NCBI RefSeq assembly: GCF_014839805.1
Contig: NC_051118.1
Span: forward strand, 5,882,391 to 5,946,390
Source: Manduca sexta
Taxonomy: Eukaryota > Arthropoda > Insecta > Lepidoptera > Sphingidae
Length of the DNA: 64,000 nt
Reading direction: 5' to 3'
Made by a program: the position numbers and the translations under genes. The notes below the pieces were generated by a model. That model was not told where the DNA came from. It ran no database searches and saw only the letters and a program-made list of their open reading frames with translations. Below, one piece after another: positions 12,251 through 23,934 of the stretch; positions within the stretch are counted from its first letter, which is position 1, and each line of letters opens with the position of its first letter.

Positions 12251-12425
12251 CTGACCGCCTCGGCGTAGTTATATTGCGTGGTCGGTTCGACTATCGCCCT
12301 GAAGCCTCGCGTTGGGATCCTAGATAGGGTAAACTATATAAGAAGATTGGGGTTTTCTACTCAATATCAATTGGAGTCCAGAAATGTTTATTAGAAATGG
12401 CAATAGACGAAAATGCCCGGTCAAA
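12251..12425 (+). mobile_element. SINE family A, diverged
   Basis: The plus-strand head GACCGCCTCGGCGTAGTTAT keeps an A-box-like segment, followed by GGGGTTTTCTACTCAATATC and GGAGTCCAGAAATG as in other family A copies. The B box is not preserved. Confidence 0.6.
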
Positions 12426-13566
12426 CGCGAGCGTATTACTCTTTGACTCCCCCTGAAAGGGAAAAAAGTGTGATGCTATGTATGTATGTATAGATTTCTT
12501 GTGTCTGATGAAGGTGAAGATGATACTAAATATACTGATATTAAAGATAAATTTGTTTGTTCGCAGGTAAGCCAGTTCCATGGTGCATGGCATGCTAAGT
12601 AAGCGAGTGACATTCTCCCTGCCACGGTAAGATCTGACTAACTACCTCGTGACGTCCGGTGGAGGGAGTGTTGCTCTGTTCGTGTTTAACACGCCTTCGA
12701 TGGTTGAAAAATGAATAAGCGACATTTTTTTCCTGAAATATTTTAACTAAGAAAAAAACATAGAAAAAATGCTAATTTTAAATATGTATGAAATTTTGTG
12801 TCGAAATGTCGCTTGAGTCAATTTGCTTTTCACCCGTCGATAAATATTGTAACCAACTTAGAATTGAGGTGAGTTATAAATTAAATTAGTTTTCGGACTG
12901 AGGGTTCTCCGCGCGACCTTGAAGACTGTCTTCGAAACACCTGTAATCAATGTATCAGAATGTATTATAAAGCTGATGTGAGGATTTTAAAAACCAGCCT
13001 GACCTCAATCAGGCACAGGTCCCCTAAAATCATCTTAGAAAAACTTGCAAAATTTTCCAATCTGAAATTGAACCCAAATTTCTCGATACACAATACACTC
13101 TCCAAACAACAAGGAAATAAATGTTACAATCTCAAACTCCCAAACTTCTGATTTAAGTACGTGAGCGAATTTGACTGTAATCAAATGTTTTATTTACGTT
13201 AAAGTAAATTACGCCATTTCACTTTCAACTGTTGTGATCTTGGGTACGTATTAATTTTGAACTTTGTTCTTATGGGAATAAGGTTGTAGGTATGTGTATT
13301 TAATTCCCTCCTTAAGGGTGATTTAACATTACACGCGTCACGATGCTGTTCTTATAAAGTTAATGTCTCGGTATTTTTTTTGATTCGGTCATGTTTTCTA
13401 TTTCATATAAGAAATATTTTAATACTAACAAAATTTTTGAATACGTTTATATTCTTACCTATTCTATCTATACGCCATTTTTTTTGTATTTAATAACTAT
13501 TAGTGTAGGTATATTAAGGATAGTAATAAATAGTTACATTTTTGCTTGCAACGTCTCCCTCCTAAG
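12426..13566. other. Intergenic DNA with a family E fragment
   Basis: Positions 12885-12950 (CGGACTGAGGGTTCTCCGCG... GACTGTCTTCGAAACACC) resemble a diverged inverted family E copy. Nothing else is recognised. Confidence 0.4.
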
Positions 13567-13723
13567 CAGTGACGAAGCGTCCATACAACCAGATTCCTAC
13601 TAGCTTCCTTTTTAGGTTTATTTGCGTTCGTCTTTTGTTTTCTGTTAAATCAGCCGCGATTTGGTAAAAAGGGGATTTTTCTTGCCTCGGGTTACCTAGG
13701 AAAAAAATCACCCTTCGCCACTC
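13567..13723. mobile_element. hAT-like MITE, copy 1 of 3
   Basis: Terminal inverted repeats CAGTGACGAAG / CTTCGCCACTC, flanked by a near-identical 8-bp direct repeat (CTCCTAAG at 13559-13566, CTCCTTAG at 13724-13731). The inner ends (GTCCATACAACC.GATTCCT and GGAAAAAAATC) match the copies at 25536 and 43124. An 8-bp target duplication and CAGTG termini are characteristic of hAT elements. About 157 bp, with no coding capacity. Confidence 0.75.
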
Positions 13724-14168
13724 CTCCTTAGACTTATCCCAGTTTGATGATTATACTTCTAACATTATACAGAAAATTTCCTATACATAGTAAACGAGTA
13801 TAACAGAGCGTATCTCAAATTCATATTTCATAGCACCATGTGCACGAACAAACGACAGACACAGACGGACGGACAAAAATGCATAACTGTATTTGCATTT
13901 GCGTCTGTTATTGCATACCATTTTGCGACGGCTGCACCAACGTATACATTGCCGTTTCGAAATTGTACCTTATTATGTTGGGTAACGGTGGGTATTGCTT
14001 TGTGTTGAGATGAAGCAATTTTAGGTATTGTTTAGCAAAGGGTTTTGGTTTAGTTTGCGTTCTGTTATGGAATTTAGGAATTTGGTATTTATATTTTATT
14101 TCAGGTAGAACTTGCTTTACAATTAAATTATATAAGACATTTTAGTAATTAGATACAGTAGTAATAAC
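13724..14168. other. Intergenic DNA, nothing recognised
   Basis: No coding signal or known repeat seen. Confidence 0.4.
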
Positions 14169-14442
14169 TGGTGGTAGATTTCCCATATGTGAGAGACGCC
14201 TGGGTAGGTACCCCTACAATGGCCGCTAAGCAACAGTGTGTAGTCGCTGTTGTGCCAGTGTAAGCACGGGACAAAATGAGACTTAACATCTCATGTCTCG
14301 GGATGGCGAGCGCAGTGGAATACCAAACAATACTTTGTAATTCAAGATGTTGGATGGTGTATCTACTGTTTATGGGCAGTCGTATCGCTTACCATCAGGC
14401 GAACGACAAGCTCGTCTCGTCATTCAAAGCAATAAAAAAAAT
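14169..14442 (+). mobile_element. Interspersed retroelement tail, family C
   Basis: Colinear with 5088-5400: GGTGGTAGATTTCCCATATG, GACTTAACATCTCATGTCTC, ACCATCAGGCGAACGACAAG and ATTCAAAGCAATAAAAAAAA. The tail is A-rich. Confidence 0.75.
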
Positions 14443-14456
14443 CAATTATAACCGGA

Positions 14457-14655
14457 TAGTACGGAGTACGAAGGTTCTGCAGTCGAGGCCACGAACTGCG
14501 ACGCGCAACGTCGGACGTCCAGTCACGAGGTGGACAGATGACCTAATAAAAGACGTTGGAGGTCGCTGAATGCGGCCCGTGTCCAATATGTCGTCCTGGA
14601 AATCTTTGGGAGAGGCTCATGTTTAGTAGTGGACATCATGCGGATGATGATGATA
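14457..14655 (+). mobile_element. 3' end of a non-LTR retrotransposon ORF2
   Basis: The plus-strand translation contains VGRPVTRWTDDLIKDVGGR, a stop, then (in a shifted frame) SWKSLGEAH, a stop, and QWTS. This is the C-terminal signature (...RP..RW.DD... W..LGEAYVQQWTS) of lepidopteran LINE reverse transcriptase ORFs. It is followed by a (GAT)n 3' tail typical of RTE-like elements. Internal stops show it is dead. Confidence 0.75.
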
Positions 14656-14889
14656 CCGCTATGAAGGACAATAACTAGTGAATTACTGTGCTTAATAATA
14701 CTTGACATCTTCGCAGGATGACGAGCTCAGTAAAAGACGATACAGTGATGAAATATGTTATTCGAATCTATAAAATGTCAAACATTACGTATATTTAGTA
14801 TTTTTTTCTAAACTCTACCATCAGTCATCAGTTCATCTGCGTAGATCGGAACGTCAACAGCTAAAAATCTGAAAAAAAAATTGAATTGT

Positions 14890-15066
14890 AAAATATACGT
14901 AAATATTGTAACTTTGACTTTTCACATAACCAACACCTCAGTCCGCCCCGTGACCACGAAGGCTACAGTCTTCGAAGCGTCGGATAAAAATTATTAAGAA
15001 ACCGCGATAAAATCCGCAAAATAGTTTTATTTCAATGTCTAACATTCGCGTAAACATAAGAAATCG
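14890..15066 (-). mobile_element. Interspersed repeat, family E
   Basis: Inverted relative to 7390: CAACACCTCAGTCCGCCCCG, GACCACGAAGGCTACAGTCT, TCGAAGCGTCGGATAAAAAT, CGATAAAATCCGCAAAATAG, then GTCTAACATTCGCGTAAACA. Confidence 0.7.
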
Positions 15067-15684
15067 TTATGTCCACAATTATTTGCATGTAATTACGATT
15101 TCTGATAAATAAAATACATCCGTTGCGTTCACCCTTCATTCACAGATTGACGAGACACATTTTTAAAAGCGGGGCAGCTGTATCACTACAATGGACAATC
15201 AACCTTCGTTAATGTTAAGATATTAATGCTTATATATAATGTTTGTTTGTCCAAGATGTTACAATATGAATAACACTTAACATGTTTGTGATTCAGGGTT
15301 ACTATATTACAGTAATATTAGTAAGACAGATACAAAACAATACAGCTGTAGGTGTTTACATCATTATTTCTTAGTGCAAGTCGTTTTGGATTATTCATTG
15401 TTATATTTATAGGCTTTCTGCTACTGTGTTACAGTTTAATATTGACGCTATATTTCAATTTCTTGCCGTAAACACTATAGATTGTAGCACAAAATTAAAT
15501 TTTCCTGTAAAATCTACTATTATGGAATTATTATTTATTATTAATTCAGACTTAACCTTGACAGCGTCTCAACTGATATCGCATTTCAGAGCGTAACAGA
15601 CTTGCATCTATTAAAAGGGATCTGTCGTTCTGTACTGTATGATGTGATCTATCCGCAGTTACAGGGATATCCTTCATTACCTAG
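15067..15684. other. Intergenic DNA, nothing recognised
   Basis: AT-rich; no coding signal. Confidence 0.4.
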
Positions 15685-15704
15685 ACACCCTGTATACAGG
15701 GTGT
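15685..15704. repeat. 20-bp perfect palindrome
   Basis: ACACCCTGTATACAGGGTGT is its own reverse complement. The right half continues as GTGTCCCAGAAAGTAGTG, resembling the ACAGGGTGTCCCA-type terminus of several insect DNA transposons. Confidence 0.85.
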
Positions 15705-15811
15705 CCCAGAAAGTAGTGTCAAGCGGAGGTCCAGAGATAGAGCACGCCTTGGGGTATCCGAATCACCCCCATGTATGTTCCGCGATTTTTCATAGTTTTT
15801 AATTTATGAAT

Positions 15812-15853
15812 ATGATAATTATTTTTTTTTAAATAAAAAATAATAATTATCAT
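15812..15853. repeat. AT-rich hairpin
   Basis: Arms ATGATAATTATT (15812-15823) and AATAATTATCAT (15842-15853) are perfect inverted repeats around an 18-nt T/A-rich loop. Confidence 0.8.
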
Positions 15854-15894
15854 CTGTTGTTTAGTTTGCATTATTTTACTTTAATGGAGTAACA

Positions 15895-16057
15895 GCCATT
15901 TTCAATAAATGATCCCAATCTCAATCTTCAATCCGATTTCGAGAATGAACCAATCAAAATAACTCATTTGTGCATGTCAAAAATTATTTGTTCTGATTGG
16001 TCCATTTTTGAGATAGATGGAAAAAAGCGATCGGGATCGTCTATTGAAAATGACGGC
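15895..16057. mobile_element. Fold-back MITE
   Basis: The element is palindromic along most of its length. The left arm GCCATTTTCAATAAATGATC... pairs with the right arm ...GATCGTCTATTGAAAATGACGGC, and inner segments AATGAACCAATCAAAATAA and TTGTTCTGATTGGTCCATTT also pair. Arms are imperfect, so it is not very recent. Confidence 0.7.
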
Positions 16058-16145
16058 TTGGAACTAGTAAATATTATGTAAACAACATTATGTCATTTTT
16101 ATGAATTAGGTGTAGTCTTTTAAAAGCAGTTTAATTTATAATAAA

Positions 16146-16552
16146 CTATGTGTTGCCCGCGGCACCGTTCGCGTAAAAAGCCTTTACTGCTACAAAAATC
16201 CATAAACCTCTGTAGGAATCTTAACTATTTAAGGAATAAATAGGACGAGTAATGAAACGACAACTTCACAATCAGACGTATATTCGTTGACTGGCGTGAC
16301 CGTCGGGCCGATGAACTTATTACAAAATTACCCTCAGTTTGTAATTATTAGAATACATACATTACAGGATCCATGTCCTCATCCATTTAAAAATTTAACA
16401 TTAAAATAACCTACGGGAGCAAATTATCGGGATATAAAGTAGCTTATATGCTAATACAGAACATGGTTTATTCGTGGACCAAATTTCATCCAAATCCGTT
16501 CGGCGGTTCTTGTGTTAGTATTTAAACATTTGTATTCATAATATTAGTAAGA
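16146..16552 (-). mobile_element. Non-autonomous Helitron
   Basis: On the minus strand it starts TCTTACTAATATTATGAATAC and ends with a GC-rich block (GCGAACGGTGCCGCGGGCAA) before CACATAG, a decayed CTAG. The interior has AAATTTCATCCAAATCCGTT, a string shared by many lepidopteran Helitrons (from memory). Confidence 0.65.
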
Positions 16553-17370
16553 AAAGAAGAAATAATTCAAATACAGATTAAAATTAAAAATGTAGTTTTA
16601 CAGCCAGTTTCTTTTTTAATGGTGTTAACAATGGAAAATTAATCACAGTTTATTACTATAACAATGATTTTAATGTACAATTTTGTTTGGCATTTAAATT
16701 TAAATCTTTAACGATTTCTCGTAAACTCAACGCGAACACAGCGACAAACGAACACCGATACCCTCTATTTATTTTTATGAAATACTTATAGTTTTCAAAA
16801 AATTATAATAGATGGCGTGACGCGTATTTTAAATTATTAAATATACAGAATTCATTTAATATTTCAATTTAAGAAATTTACAAAAAAATGTAAATTGACA
16901 AAAAACAAAAAGCGTCGCGTACAAAAAAAGTAAAAGTAACATATAAGATCCATAAAAGAAGCCAATAAAAAGTCATAGTAAAAGTATCATTAAAAGTGAC
17001 TTACTGTCAAAATGATCGTTAATCAACAACTTGTAAAATATTGAGTAAAAGGTTTATATATTTTAGATAAATTCTACAAAAATAAAACACACTTCCCTTA
17101 CTGCCTACCTCTTGAGTACAAAAGGCATGAGTGCGTGCGTCCACTCTAGCGTACTCCATTCCGTATAATTAGTTATTCCCTGTGTTATCGATTGCAATCA
17201 GACGCCCGATCCCTCCCGTGGGATCCCCTCCTGTAGGATCCCTATCCCGACAGGATATTGCGTTTCCCCGTCCATTTCCTATGGCTAGGTTTAAAGGTGT
17301 ATAGGACTCTGGGTGAAATGGGACTATTAGGGATGGCAAATATTTATTTATTACTGAATTGTACATTTTA
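16553..17370. other. Intergenic DNA, partly GC-rich and unassigned
   Basis: 16553-17160 is AT-rich with no signal. 17195-17300 has tandem-like GTGGGATCCCCTCC / TGTAGGATCCCTATCC motifs of unknown nature. Confidence 0.35.
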
Positions 17371-17490
17371 TTGGGGTTTTCTGCTCAGTTTTAGGATATT
17401 GCGTTCGATGTGACGATAGGCTCATCCCCTATCATATCATGGGCCGGAACACACGTGGTGAGAAGTGGGTGCCTTGGTTGTACCCATGAC
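17371..17490 (+). mobile_element. SINE family A, 3' part
   Basis: Matches the body downstream of the tRNA head: GGGTTTTCTGCTCAG, ACGATAGGCTCATCCCCTAT, CATGGGCCGGAACACACG and GAGAAGTGGGTGCCTTGG. The Pol III promoter part is missing. Confidence 0.7.
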
Positions 17491-17554
17491 TCCTCTTTTG
17501 TTTTTTGTTATCAATTGAAAGGTCTGTGCACATTAATACATATATATTATATTA

Positions 17555-17812
17555 CTAGCTTTTGCTCGCGGCTTCGCCCGCGTGAAGGAGTTTTCCGGGA
17601 TAATTCTTTTTCCGGCTTACTTGATATGTTTCGTTATGGTATGACCAAATTACACAAAATCATTATAAATTGTAGCCTATCTGTTATTCTAACGTATAAC
17701 CAATATTATTGTAAAGTTTCTTCCAAATCCGTTCAGTAATTTTTTCGTGAAAGAGGAACAAACATACATCCATCCTCACAAACTTTCGCATTTATAATAT
17801 GTATAAGTAGGA
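17555..17812 (-). mobile_element. Non-autonomous Helitron, well-preserved ends
   Basis: The minus-strand 5' end is TCCTACTTATACATATTATA. The 3' end is a 5-bp GC hairpin CGCGGGCGAAGCCGCG followed by AGCAAAAGCTAG (17555-17558 is the CTAG) and T. TC start, hairpin, CTRR end and A^T insertion without target duplication are the Helitron hallmarks. 258 bp, no RepHel protein. Confidence 0.85.
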
Positions 17813-18109
17813 TTAAAAAATGACAGAATCATTACATTCAGTATGTAATTATATAAATTTGTCGGCTTTTATTAATATTTACAACGTTATGCATAAATTG
17901 ATAATATTTTAATGCAGTTTTGAAATTCACAGCCGGCTTAATCCCCGCAGCGCCAGAGCCTATAAGGCCGTAATTAGTATCATGCATGATGTAATGTTTC
18001 ATTTTTGAATATTTTTATCGTACTGCGTCATAATATTGTATACATTCAATACGCATATAATTACCAATGCTATTTTTTTAAACTACATTGAAAATCAGAA
18101 CTACGTTGG

Positions 18110-18350
18110 TATAAAATATTTTTGTTGGATTTTAAAGCGATTTTTTATATTATGTCTTTCTCCCGACCTTCTGACGTAAGACTTTGCAATCTTCGTCGTT
18201 ATGGGCGAGACTGAGGTGTTGATCGACCGAAAAGTCAGTTCTAAAGGAAACGTCGGGAGATAATTAAAATAAATATAAAAAAATACAATAAAATCCGTAA
18301 AATAGTTTTATTTCAATGTCTAAGATTCGGGTAAAAATAAGATCTAATTA
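18110..18350. mobile_element. Interspersed repeat, family E, rearranged
   Basis: A plus-oriented half (CTCCCGACCTTCTGACG... GAGACTGAGGTGTTGATCGA) is followed by a minus-oriented half (AATAAAATCCGTAAAATAGT... GTCTAAGATTCGGGTAAAAA), so two family E ends face each other. Confidence 0.6.
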
Positions 18351-19604
18351 TCAGAATTACGGTTTTAAAATATAATGAGCATAATAACACAAACATTTAA
18401 CGTCATTATTTAAAAAAAGAACGAAATTCGCAAGTCAAATCATAAAGTAAAACCAGAGACAACACTTAGCGGCACGTTTTTTTTATAAGTAGCTATAAAC
18501 AACGGGCTGTCAATTATCATATGTCGGAGTATGGCGGTTCATCGATATTCCGTAGATTAAGATACCACCGGAGGCGACACTCAGATTGTTAGTGACGTGA
18601 TTTTATCGATAAACTTATTTATTGTTGTTACGTGACTTGTTGTGGGCGATCAGGAAAACTTAAGTACGATGAACATTGTAAAAATACGAATACTTTTAAT
18701 CCTTTAAAATGATATTTTCGATTGATGGATGGTTCTGAATGATCTTGATGTTTATGCGTGGTCTAAATGTTTAGGGGAGGTCTTGTTACTGTATCGTTTG
18801 TGTGTAGGGGGGAGCCTGTTGCCACTTCAACCTCCTAACGTCAATTGAACATAAATCTCCAAAATTTAACCAGGCCTAAAACTCGAACGGACTTCGCCAC
18901 GGAACGCAATACACTATCGACAGTTAGAATGATAGCAGATTATACCCTAAAACGACGATATCGACACGTTAAAACAACCCATCCCTACGGAATGGCAACG
19001 AGATAAGTTATCCGGCATCCGCCCGCCCACACGCCTCAAATTATCGCGCTGCGGCCGCGCAAGCCGTGTAACTCATGAATTTACCGTTCTCAAAAATCGG
19101 TAATTGGTTCCGATTGCGAGTAATTGAGTGATTTATTGAAAGACTCCTGCGATGAGATAAGCCGTGGGTGCGGTGGGGCAGTGCTTTCTGTATTAAAACG
19201 GAAAAATGTTATGTTAACCATGTTTTAGTTCTTAAGATTTTACAAAAAACGTTCTAGGAAAGTAATCCGAAGTGGGCTTGAATGCTTCGAAATTTAAATT
19301 AATAAGGCGATTTTACACTTAAAAATTTGTATTATCTTTTTTTAATATCTTAAACTGTAACCTTAACAATTAGCTTGCAACCGCTAGTTACGTTCGTTCA
19401 ATTTTCACAATCAACCAAAAACGCAAACCTCTCAAAAACTGAATTATCGACTTACACGGTCGTGTAACCCGCGTCTTCCCGCAGTAAGGACGTCCCCGGG
19501 CACAGAAGCGACATTTTACGACGCATAAAACGCAATGCGTATTAACGAGGTTACATTTGGGTCAGTTTTGGCAAAGTTGCGACATTGGTTAGTACTGCAT
19601 TTCT
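18351..19604. other. Intergenic DNA, nothing firm
   Basis: 18770-18930 faintly resembles a very diverged inverted SINE A. 19020-19070 is GC-rich (CTGCGGCCGCGCAAGCC). No gene is supported. Confidence 0.35.
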
Positions 19605-19910
19605 TGATAATATCAGCCCTGAATTACTTGCCCACTGCTGAGCTCGGGCCTCCTCTACTACTGAGAGGGATTAGGCCTTAGTCCACCACGCTGGCCGAGT
19701 GCGGATTGGTAGACTTCACACACCTTCGAAATTCCTATAGAGAACTTCTCAGATGTGCAGGTTTCCTCACGATGTTTTCCTTCACCGTTAAAGCGAACGA
19801 TAAATTCACAAAGAATAAACACATGATTTTTTAGAAAAGTCAGAGGTGTGTGCCCTTCAGATTTAAACCTTTGAAGCGGCGATAGCCTAGTTGGGTGTGG
19901 AACTACATTC
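19605..19910 (-). mobile_element. SINE family B with an inverted head
   Basis: 19605-19875 is a family B body on the minus strand, beginning ATAATATCAGCCCTGAATTA. At 19875-19910 the sequence switches to the plus-strand head AGCGGCGATAGCCTAGTTGG, so the 5' end is inverted relative to the body. 5' inversion is typical of LINE-driven (twin-priming) insertion. Confidence 0.7.
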
Positions 19911-20074
19911 CTTGCAAGTAAAGAATTTAGTTCCCATTGGTTTGTAAACCAATCACACTTTTGAGTATAATCTTAAGTAGACATTTGAGGTATTGAACTA
20001 CTGGTAGGATATATTTTATATCCCGGACTTAAATTATAATATTATCTCATCCAAAACACCGTTAAGTTCTTCTT

Positions 20075-20250
20075 CTTAGTCGTAACACTCTTAACAGAAT
20101 GGCCGTGGTCGCTGTGTAGTGTTTTCCGGAGCAGATGCAATACGCCTCACGATCTTTCGCCATATCTCTCTGTTAGAGGATATTCTGGTGCACTCATGTA
20201 CGGGACGGTCCAAGGCAGATTTAACTTGATCGGTCCAGCGGTTACCTTTA
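20075..20250 (-). mobile_element. LINE reverse transcriptase C-terminal fragment
   Basis: The minus-strand translation gives GNRWTDQVKSALDRPVHE, then NREIWRKIVRR and NTTQRPRPF followed by a stop. This matches the C-terminal pattern of insect non-LTR ORF2 proteins. The flanking frame is not preserved. Confidence 0.6.
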
Positions 20251-21344
20251 AGTTAGTAAATAAGAATTCCTCTATATAAACATTTACATTTAAACCTAGT
20301 ATCGATTTAATCAAAACAGTGATTGAGAGGCCTCCGCGACGCGACATCCTCTTAGCACTCGCCCCTGAGGATGACCTACTTAATAGGTCGAAATTGGTCG
20401 GCGACTCCGACTACTTTTTAATGTGAGTAAAACCGTGTTGTTTTCGACTAATTTAATCAACGCATTTCTACACTTCGCTATAATAAAATCATAGTTCAAA
20501 GAACTAGTTCATAAAGACCATAATAAATGTCACACACAGCAACTTGGAAACTGCGAACTAGTTTAAAGTTGTTAAGTGATTAACTCAATCTGCATATAGT
20601 TCGCGAACGCAGAGCCTGTTAAGCTCAAAGCTCACCGCAACACGAGACTATGAGCGGTCAGTGGGATAAGTGTATGAAGAAACGGTATGAGATGCATAGA
20701 ATACCCATTAACTAGTTCAGAAAGAAACATTCTCACTTTAGGTTATAAAATTATTTAGAATCAGTATGAATTTTATTTTTGTAGTTCATGAACTCAGCTT
20801 ATTGATTTTAAAAAGTTCACTACGTATAAGAAAGGGTAAGTATGATAATAGATTTTTATTACAGAGATACATTTAAAGTTTGGTAAAATTCTATGTGATA
20901 ATTTTATAATTGTTTTGGAAACAATGAATATTGTAAACGACTGCATCAAATTCTTATTTAGTTTTAAATTTTATTTAGTTCCGTAATTCGTCCTTAAAAT
21001 ATCAATCTCTAAATAAATGTCTATGCTAAACGCATATTAACGTAGGTATTCATAATTAGGCACGCACATCGACTAGACAAATTACATAATGTCCTGGTTC
21101 ACGAACTACTGAACGAGTTGAATCAAGCATTAAGTGAAAGATAACATGACATTAAATAAATGTGAATTATCGCGAACCGGTGGAGTAATATTAATTAAAT
21201 CATAAACGATATAACGGCTTAAGACCTGTTTCATAAAGACCTAAAAGTTAATACGACACAATCATGGCTAAAGTAAAAGTATTATTACATATTATTGGAG
21301 CTCGACATAATGTAACAACTGAATGAATGAATAAATCCCTACTT
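20251..21344. other. Intergenic DNA, nothing recognised
   Basis: Contains two similar strings (GTTCATAAAGACCATAATAA near 20508 and TTTCATAAAGACCTAAAAG near 21230) with no element boundaries that I can define. Confidence 0.35.
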
Positions 21345-21690
21345 CCTAGCTGAATTTTGGCCACGGTGGCAAATCTCAACGAAGATCAGCCAAGTACGCA
21401 GGTGATACTGTAGTGTCCAAGTGTGTTCGAAATACACAGGTGCACTCTCAGTTCCTCCATTCTCATGAGACGACAATCCGTCATAACCGGAGAGAGATCA
21501 GGCGCATCACCAACCGCATTACGTGCTTTCTTTTTATGCCACCGAGGCAGTCATGTAACAAGTACTGGATGTCCCAGTCGTATTTAAATAATCCAGATAA
21601 CAATAGTTTACAATGCTGCTTGGCGAGAAATAGACATTGCGGTCGGCTATCCAGAAGGTCATGATCATGCGAGAGATCTACCAGCAATAG
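21345..21690 (-). mobile_element. Interspersed repeat, probable LINE 3' region
   Basis: The minus strand contains TTATGACGGATTGTCGTCTC, GAGAGTGCACCTGTGTATTT and GCTGATCTTCGTTGAGATTT followed by GCCACCGTGGCCAAAATTCAG, strings I recognise from memory as a common lepidopteran non-LTR 3' repeat. The overlapping frames on the two strands are not genes. Confidence 0.5.
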
Positions 21691-22899
21691 TAACAGTATT
21701 TTGACTGTTATGAAGAAATTGTCCGTTAATGCGTTTCTAGACTACAGATTTATGTGGGTAAATGTAGATAATCAAGGAAATGTTTAAGTCCATTCGTATT
21801 AGTAATGCCGGTGTTGAGTAATGATACGTAATGAGGGTAGACAGATGTCGACGCTTGAGTGCGCGCTGACTGAAGCAACACAGTTACTTTGATTTGACCG
21901 TAATGGGACAAGATAAATTACTTTTGCTATTGTAAACTGGATTGTTTGTAACATTTTGAATCTCTAGGGATTTTATCTTAGTAAGATTTTCAATAAATAC
22001 CTACCATGTAATTCTTAAATGTATATTCTTTAGTTATCGATATCATGTATTTTTATTATTTCAAACCATAATCTGGCGACGAAATAACATTCATACATAC
22101 ACACTTCCGCCTTCATTCCATAAGGGTAGACAGACACTATTGAGCACCACATGCGACAAAGTTGACACGCCTTTTCAACATTTATAGTTATTGTATATTT
22201 TTGTCTATTAAATGTACACCAGTCTAGCCCTTTTCGGAAATAATGTATTTGATCAATATAACTTATCCTTGACCCCCCCGTCCCCCACCCAGCGGTACGA
22301 TCTACATTCACTCGGTAAAAACCTTTCGTGTCCCGTCTTTCATCCATCCTCACCAAACAGCCAACCTTCTAAGCAAACGTCTTTCAATCATTCTCAGCAT
22401 ATCCTTCAACTATTTAACATATATAATTTTTTTATTTTCTCTCTTTGAAAAGGCACGATTTGAATATGTCGCAACGTAAGTAATTTTATAAACACATATA
22501 AACAGAGGTATTTGTTTTGGTACTGATTTGAAATAAAGAACTACTTCTTTATTATAATATTGCCTTACTGTGTCCTATCTGTATCGTTCCTATGTCGCTT
22601 ATTGGATATTATTTAACAGTTTTGCACAATGCGCGTGGGATTACGGGACGGGATGCGAACCCCACACGCGGCGGTGGGTGCGGCGCTTACATCCTATGAT
22701 TTACTAGTTTATTCTAAGGATTGTACCAGTTTATTGTTATTGTGTGGAATATTGTTTTTACGATATGGGGGTATTTTAAACGTTATCTAAACGTTGCGGA
22801 AATGTTTGTAAGAAAAAATATATGTAAAGTTAGGTGGTTGATATCGGTTTTCTGTAAAATGCAGAATATACGGTCTCTTGTAGCATGGTGGGTAACTGG
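21691..22899. other. Intergenic DNA, no gene supported
   Basis: The 108-codon frame on the minus strand (22030-22356) has no recognisable domain, start context or splice signals. 22640-22690 is GC-rich. Not called as coding. Confidence 0.35.
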
Positions 22900-23065
22900 C
22901 ACGCTTAAAAGTAGAGGATTCAATTTTGAATTTTGGTATAATTTAGGAACCAGACGACCTGATAAAGGTCACAGTAACTCGAAAGATGCAGCCAGCTTCT
23001 AATAGGTTTTGAAATCTTTAGAGGAGGCCTATGTTTAGCAGTGGACTTCATGTCGCTTATGATGA
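22900..23065 (+). mobile_element. LINE 3' fragment
   Basis: Ends GAGGAGGCCTATGTTTAGCA GTGGACTTCATGTCGC then GATGATGATAAAG, i.e. LEEAYV-stop-QWTS and a (GAT)n tail, as in 14457-14655. Upstream, RRPDKGHSNSKDAASF is a decayed ORF2 end. Confidence 0.6.
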
Positions 23066-23138
23066 TGATAAAGATTCATCATTAGGTCTTACAAATACGA
23101 GCATCACGCGAAAGATAGATAGCAATGTTTATATGAAA

Positions 23139-23466
23139 AAAGCGGTGATAGCCTGGGTGGGTGTGGAACGGACTGCCGAGACGAATGTCTGCAGGTTCAA
23201 ATCCCAAGGGCACACACCTCTGACTTTTCTAAAATCATGTGTGTATTCTTTGTGAATTTATCGTTCGCTTTAACGGTGAAGGAAAACGTCGTGAGGAAAC
23301 CTGCACATCTGAGAAGTTCTCTATAGGAATTTCGAAGGTGTGTGAAGTCTACCAATCCGCACTAGGCCATCGTGATGGGCTAAGGTCTAATCCCTCTCAG
23401 TAGTAGAGGAGGCCCGTGCCCAGCAGTGGGCAAGTATATAATACAGGGCTGATATTATTATTATTA
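23139..23466 (+). mobile_element. SINE family B, full-length reference copy
   Basis: A tRNA-like head AGCGGTGATAGCCTGGGTGG, a B box GGTTCAAATCC (23194-23204, one mismatch to consensus), a body ending CAGTGGGCAAGTATATAATA and GGGCTGATATTATTATTA. Other copies keep an A box TAGCCTAGTTG (37258-37268). Family copies occur at 2325, 9303, 11970, 19605, 37255, 42152 and 43241. The (ATT)n end suggests mobilisation by an ATT-tailed LINE. Confidence 0.85.
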
Positions 23467-23686
23467 ATGTTTATATTATGACAAACAACGGTAGTACCTC
23501 ACAGCATCTTGTATGTTAGTATATCACTAGTTTATTGCAAACGGTTAACATTTCGCAACAGGCCGAGTCGGCGCTTACGGCGGTTAATGCGTTATCTAGA
23601 TGTCTCGCCGATGTTGCTAAGCGACATTTAACGACGTCTAATGTTTGGCTATTTGTTGCGGGGCTTTTAATGTTGATGTAGAAGTA

Positions 23687-23906
23687 CAGTCAGCAGCAAA
23701 AGCAGCTGAACAAATTCAAAAATACAAAACCTAAAACATACGTTGATATCAAATATATTGTTCCTATTTCATTATTTAGAAAATAAAATTACCATTTAAA
23801 TTATATTTTGCTGAAGAAAAACTCCATTGTTCATAAGTAGTGCCAATACATTTTTTTTAAACCATTTGAAATTTTGAATTTGTTCAACTATTTTTGTGAC
23901 TGACTG
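23687..23906. mobile_element. Tc1/mariner-type MITE
   Basis: Inverted repeats of about 35 bp, CAGTCAGCAGCAAAAGCAGC.. and ..TAGTTGAACAAATTCAAAA (complement of the right end), flanked by TA on both sides (23685-23686, 23907-23908). 220 bp, no transposase. Confidence 0.85.
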
Positions 23907-23934
23907 TACATTACACACTCAGCATCATTCATTC

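Noticed and set aside
22030..22356. A 108-codon minus-strand frame
   Set aside because: No recognisable motif, no splice-site context, and it overlaps another open frame on the opposite strand.
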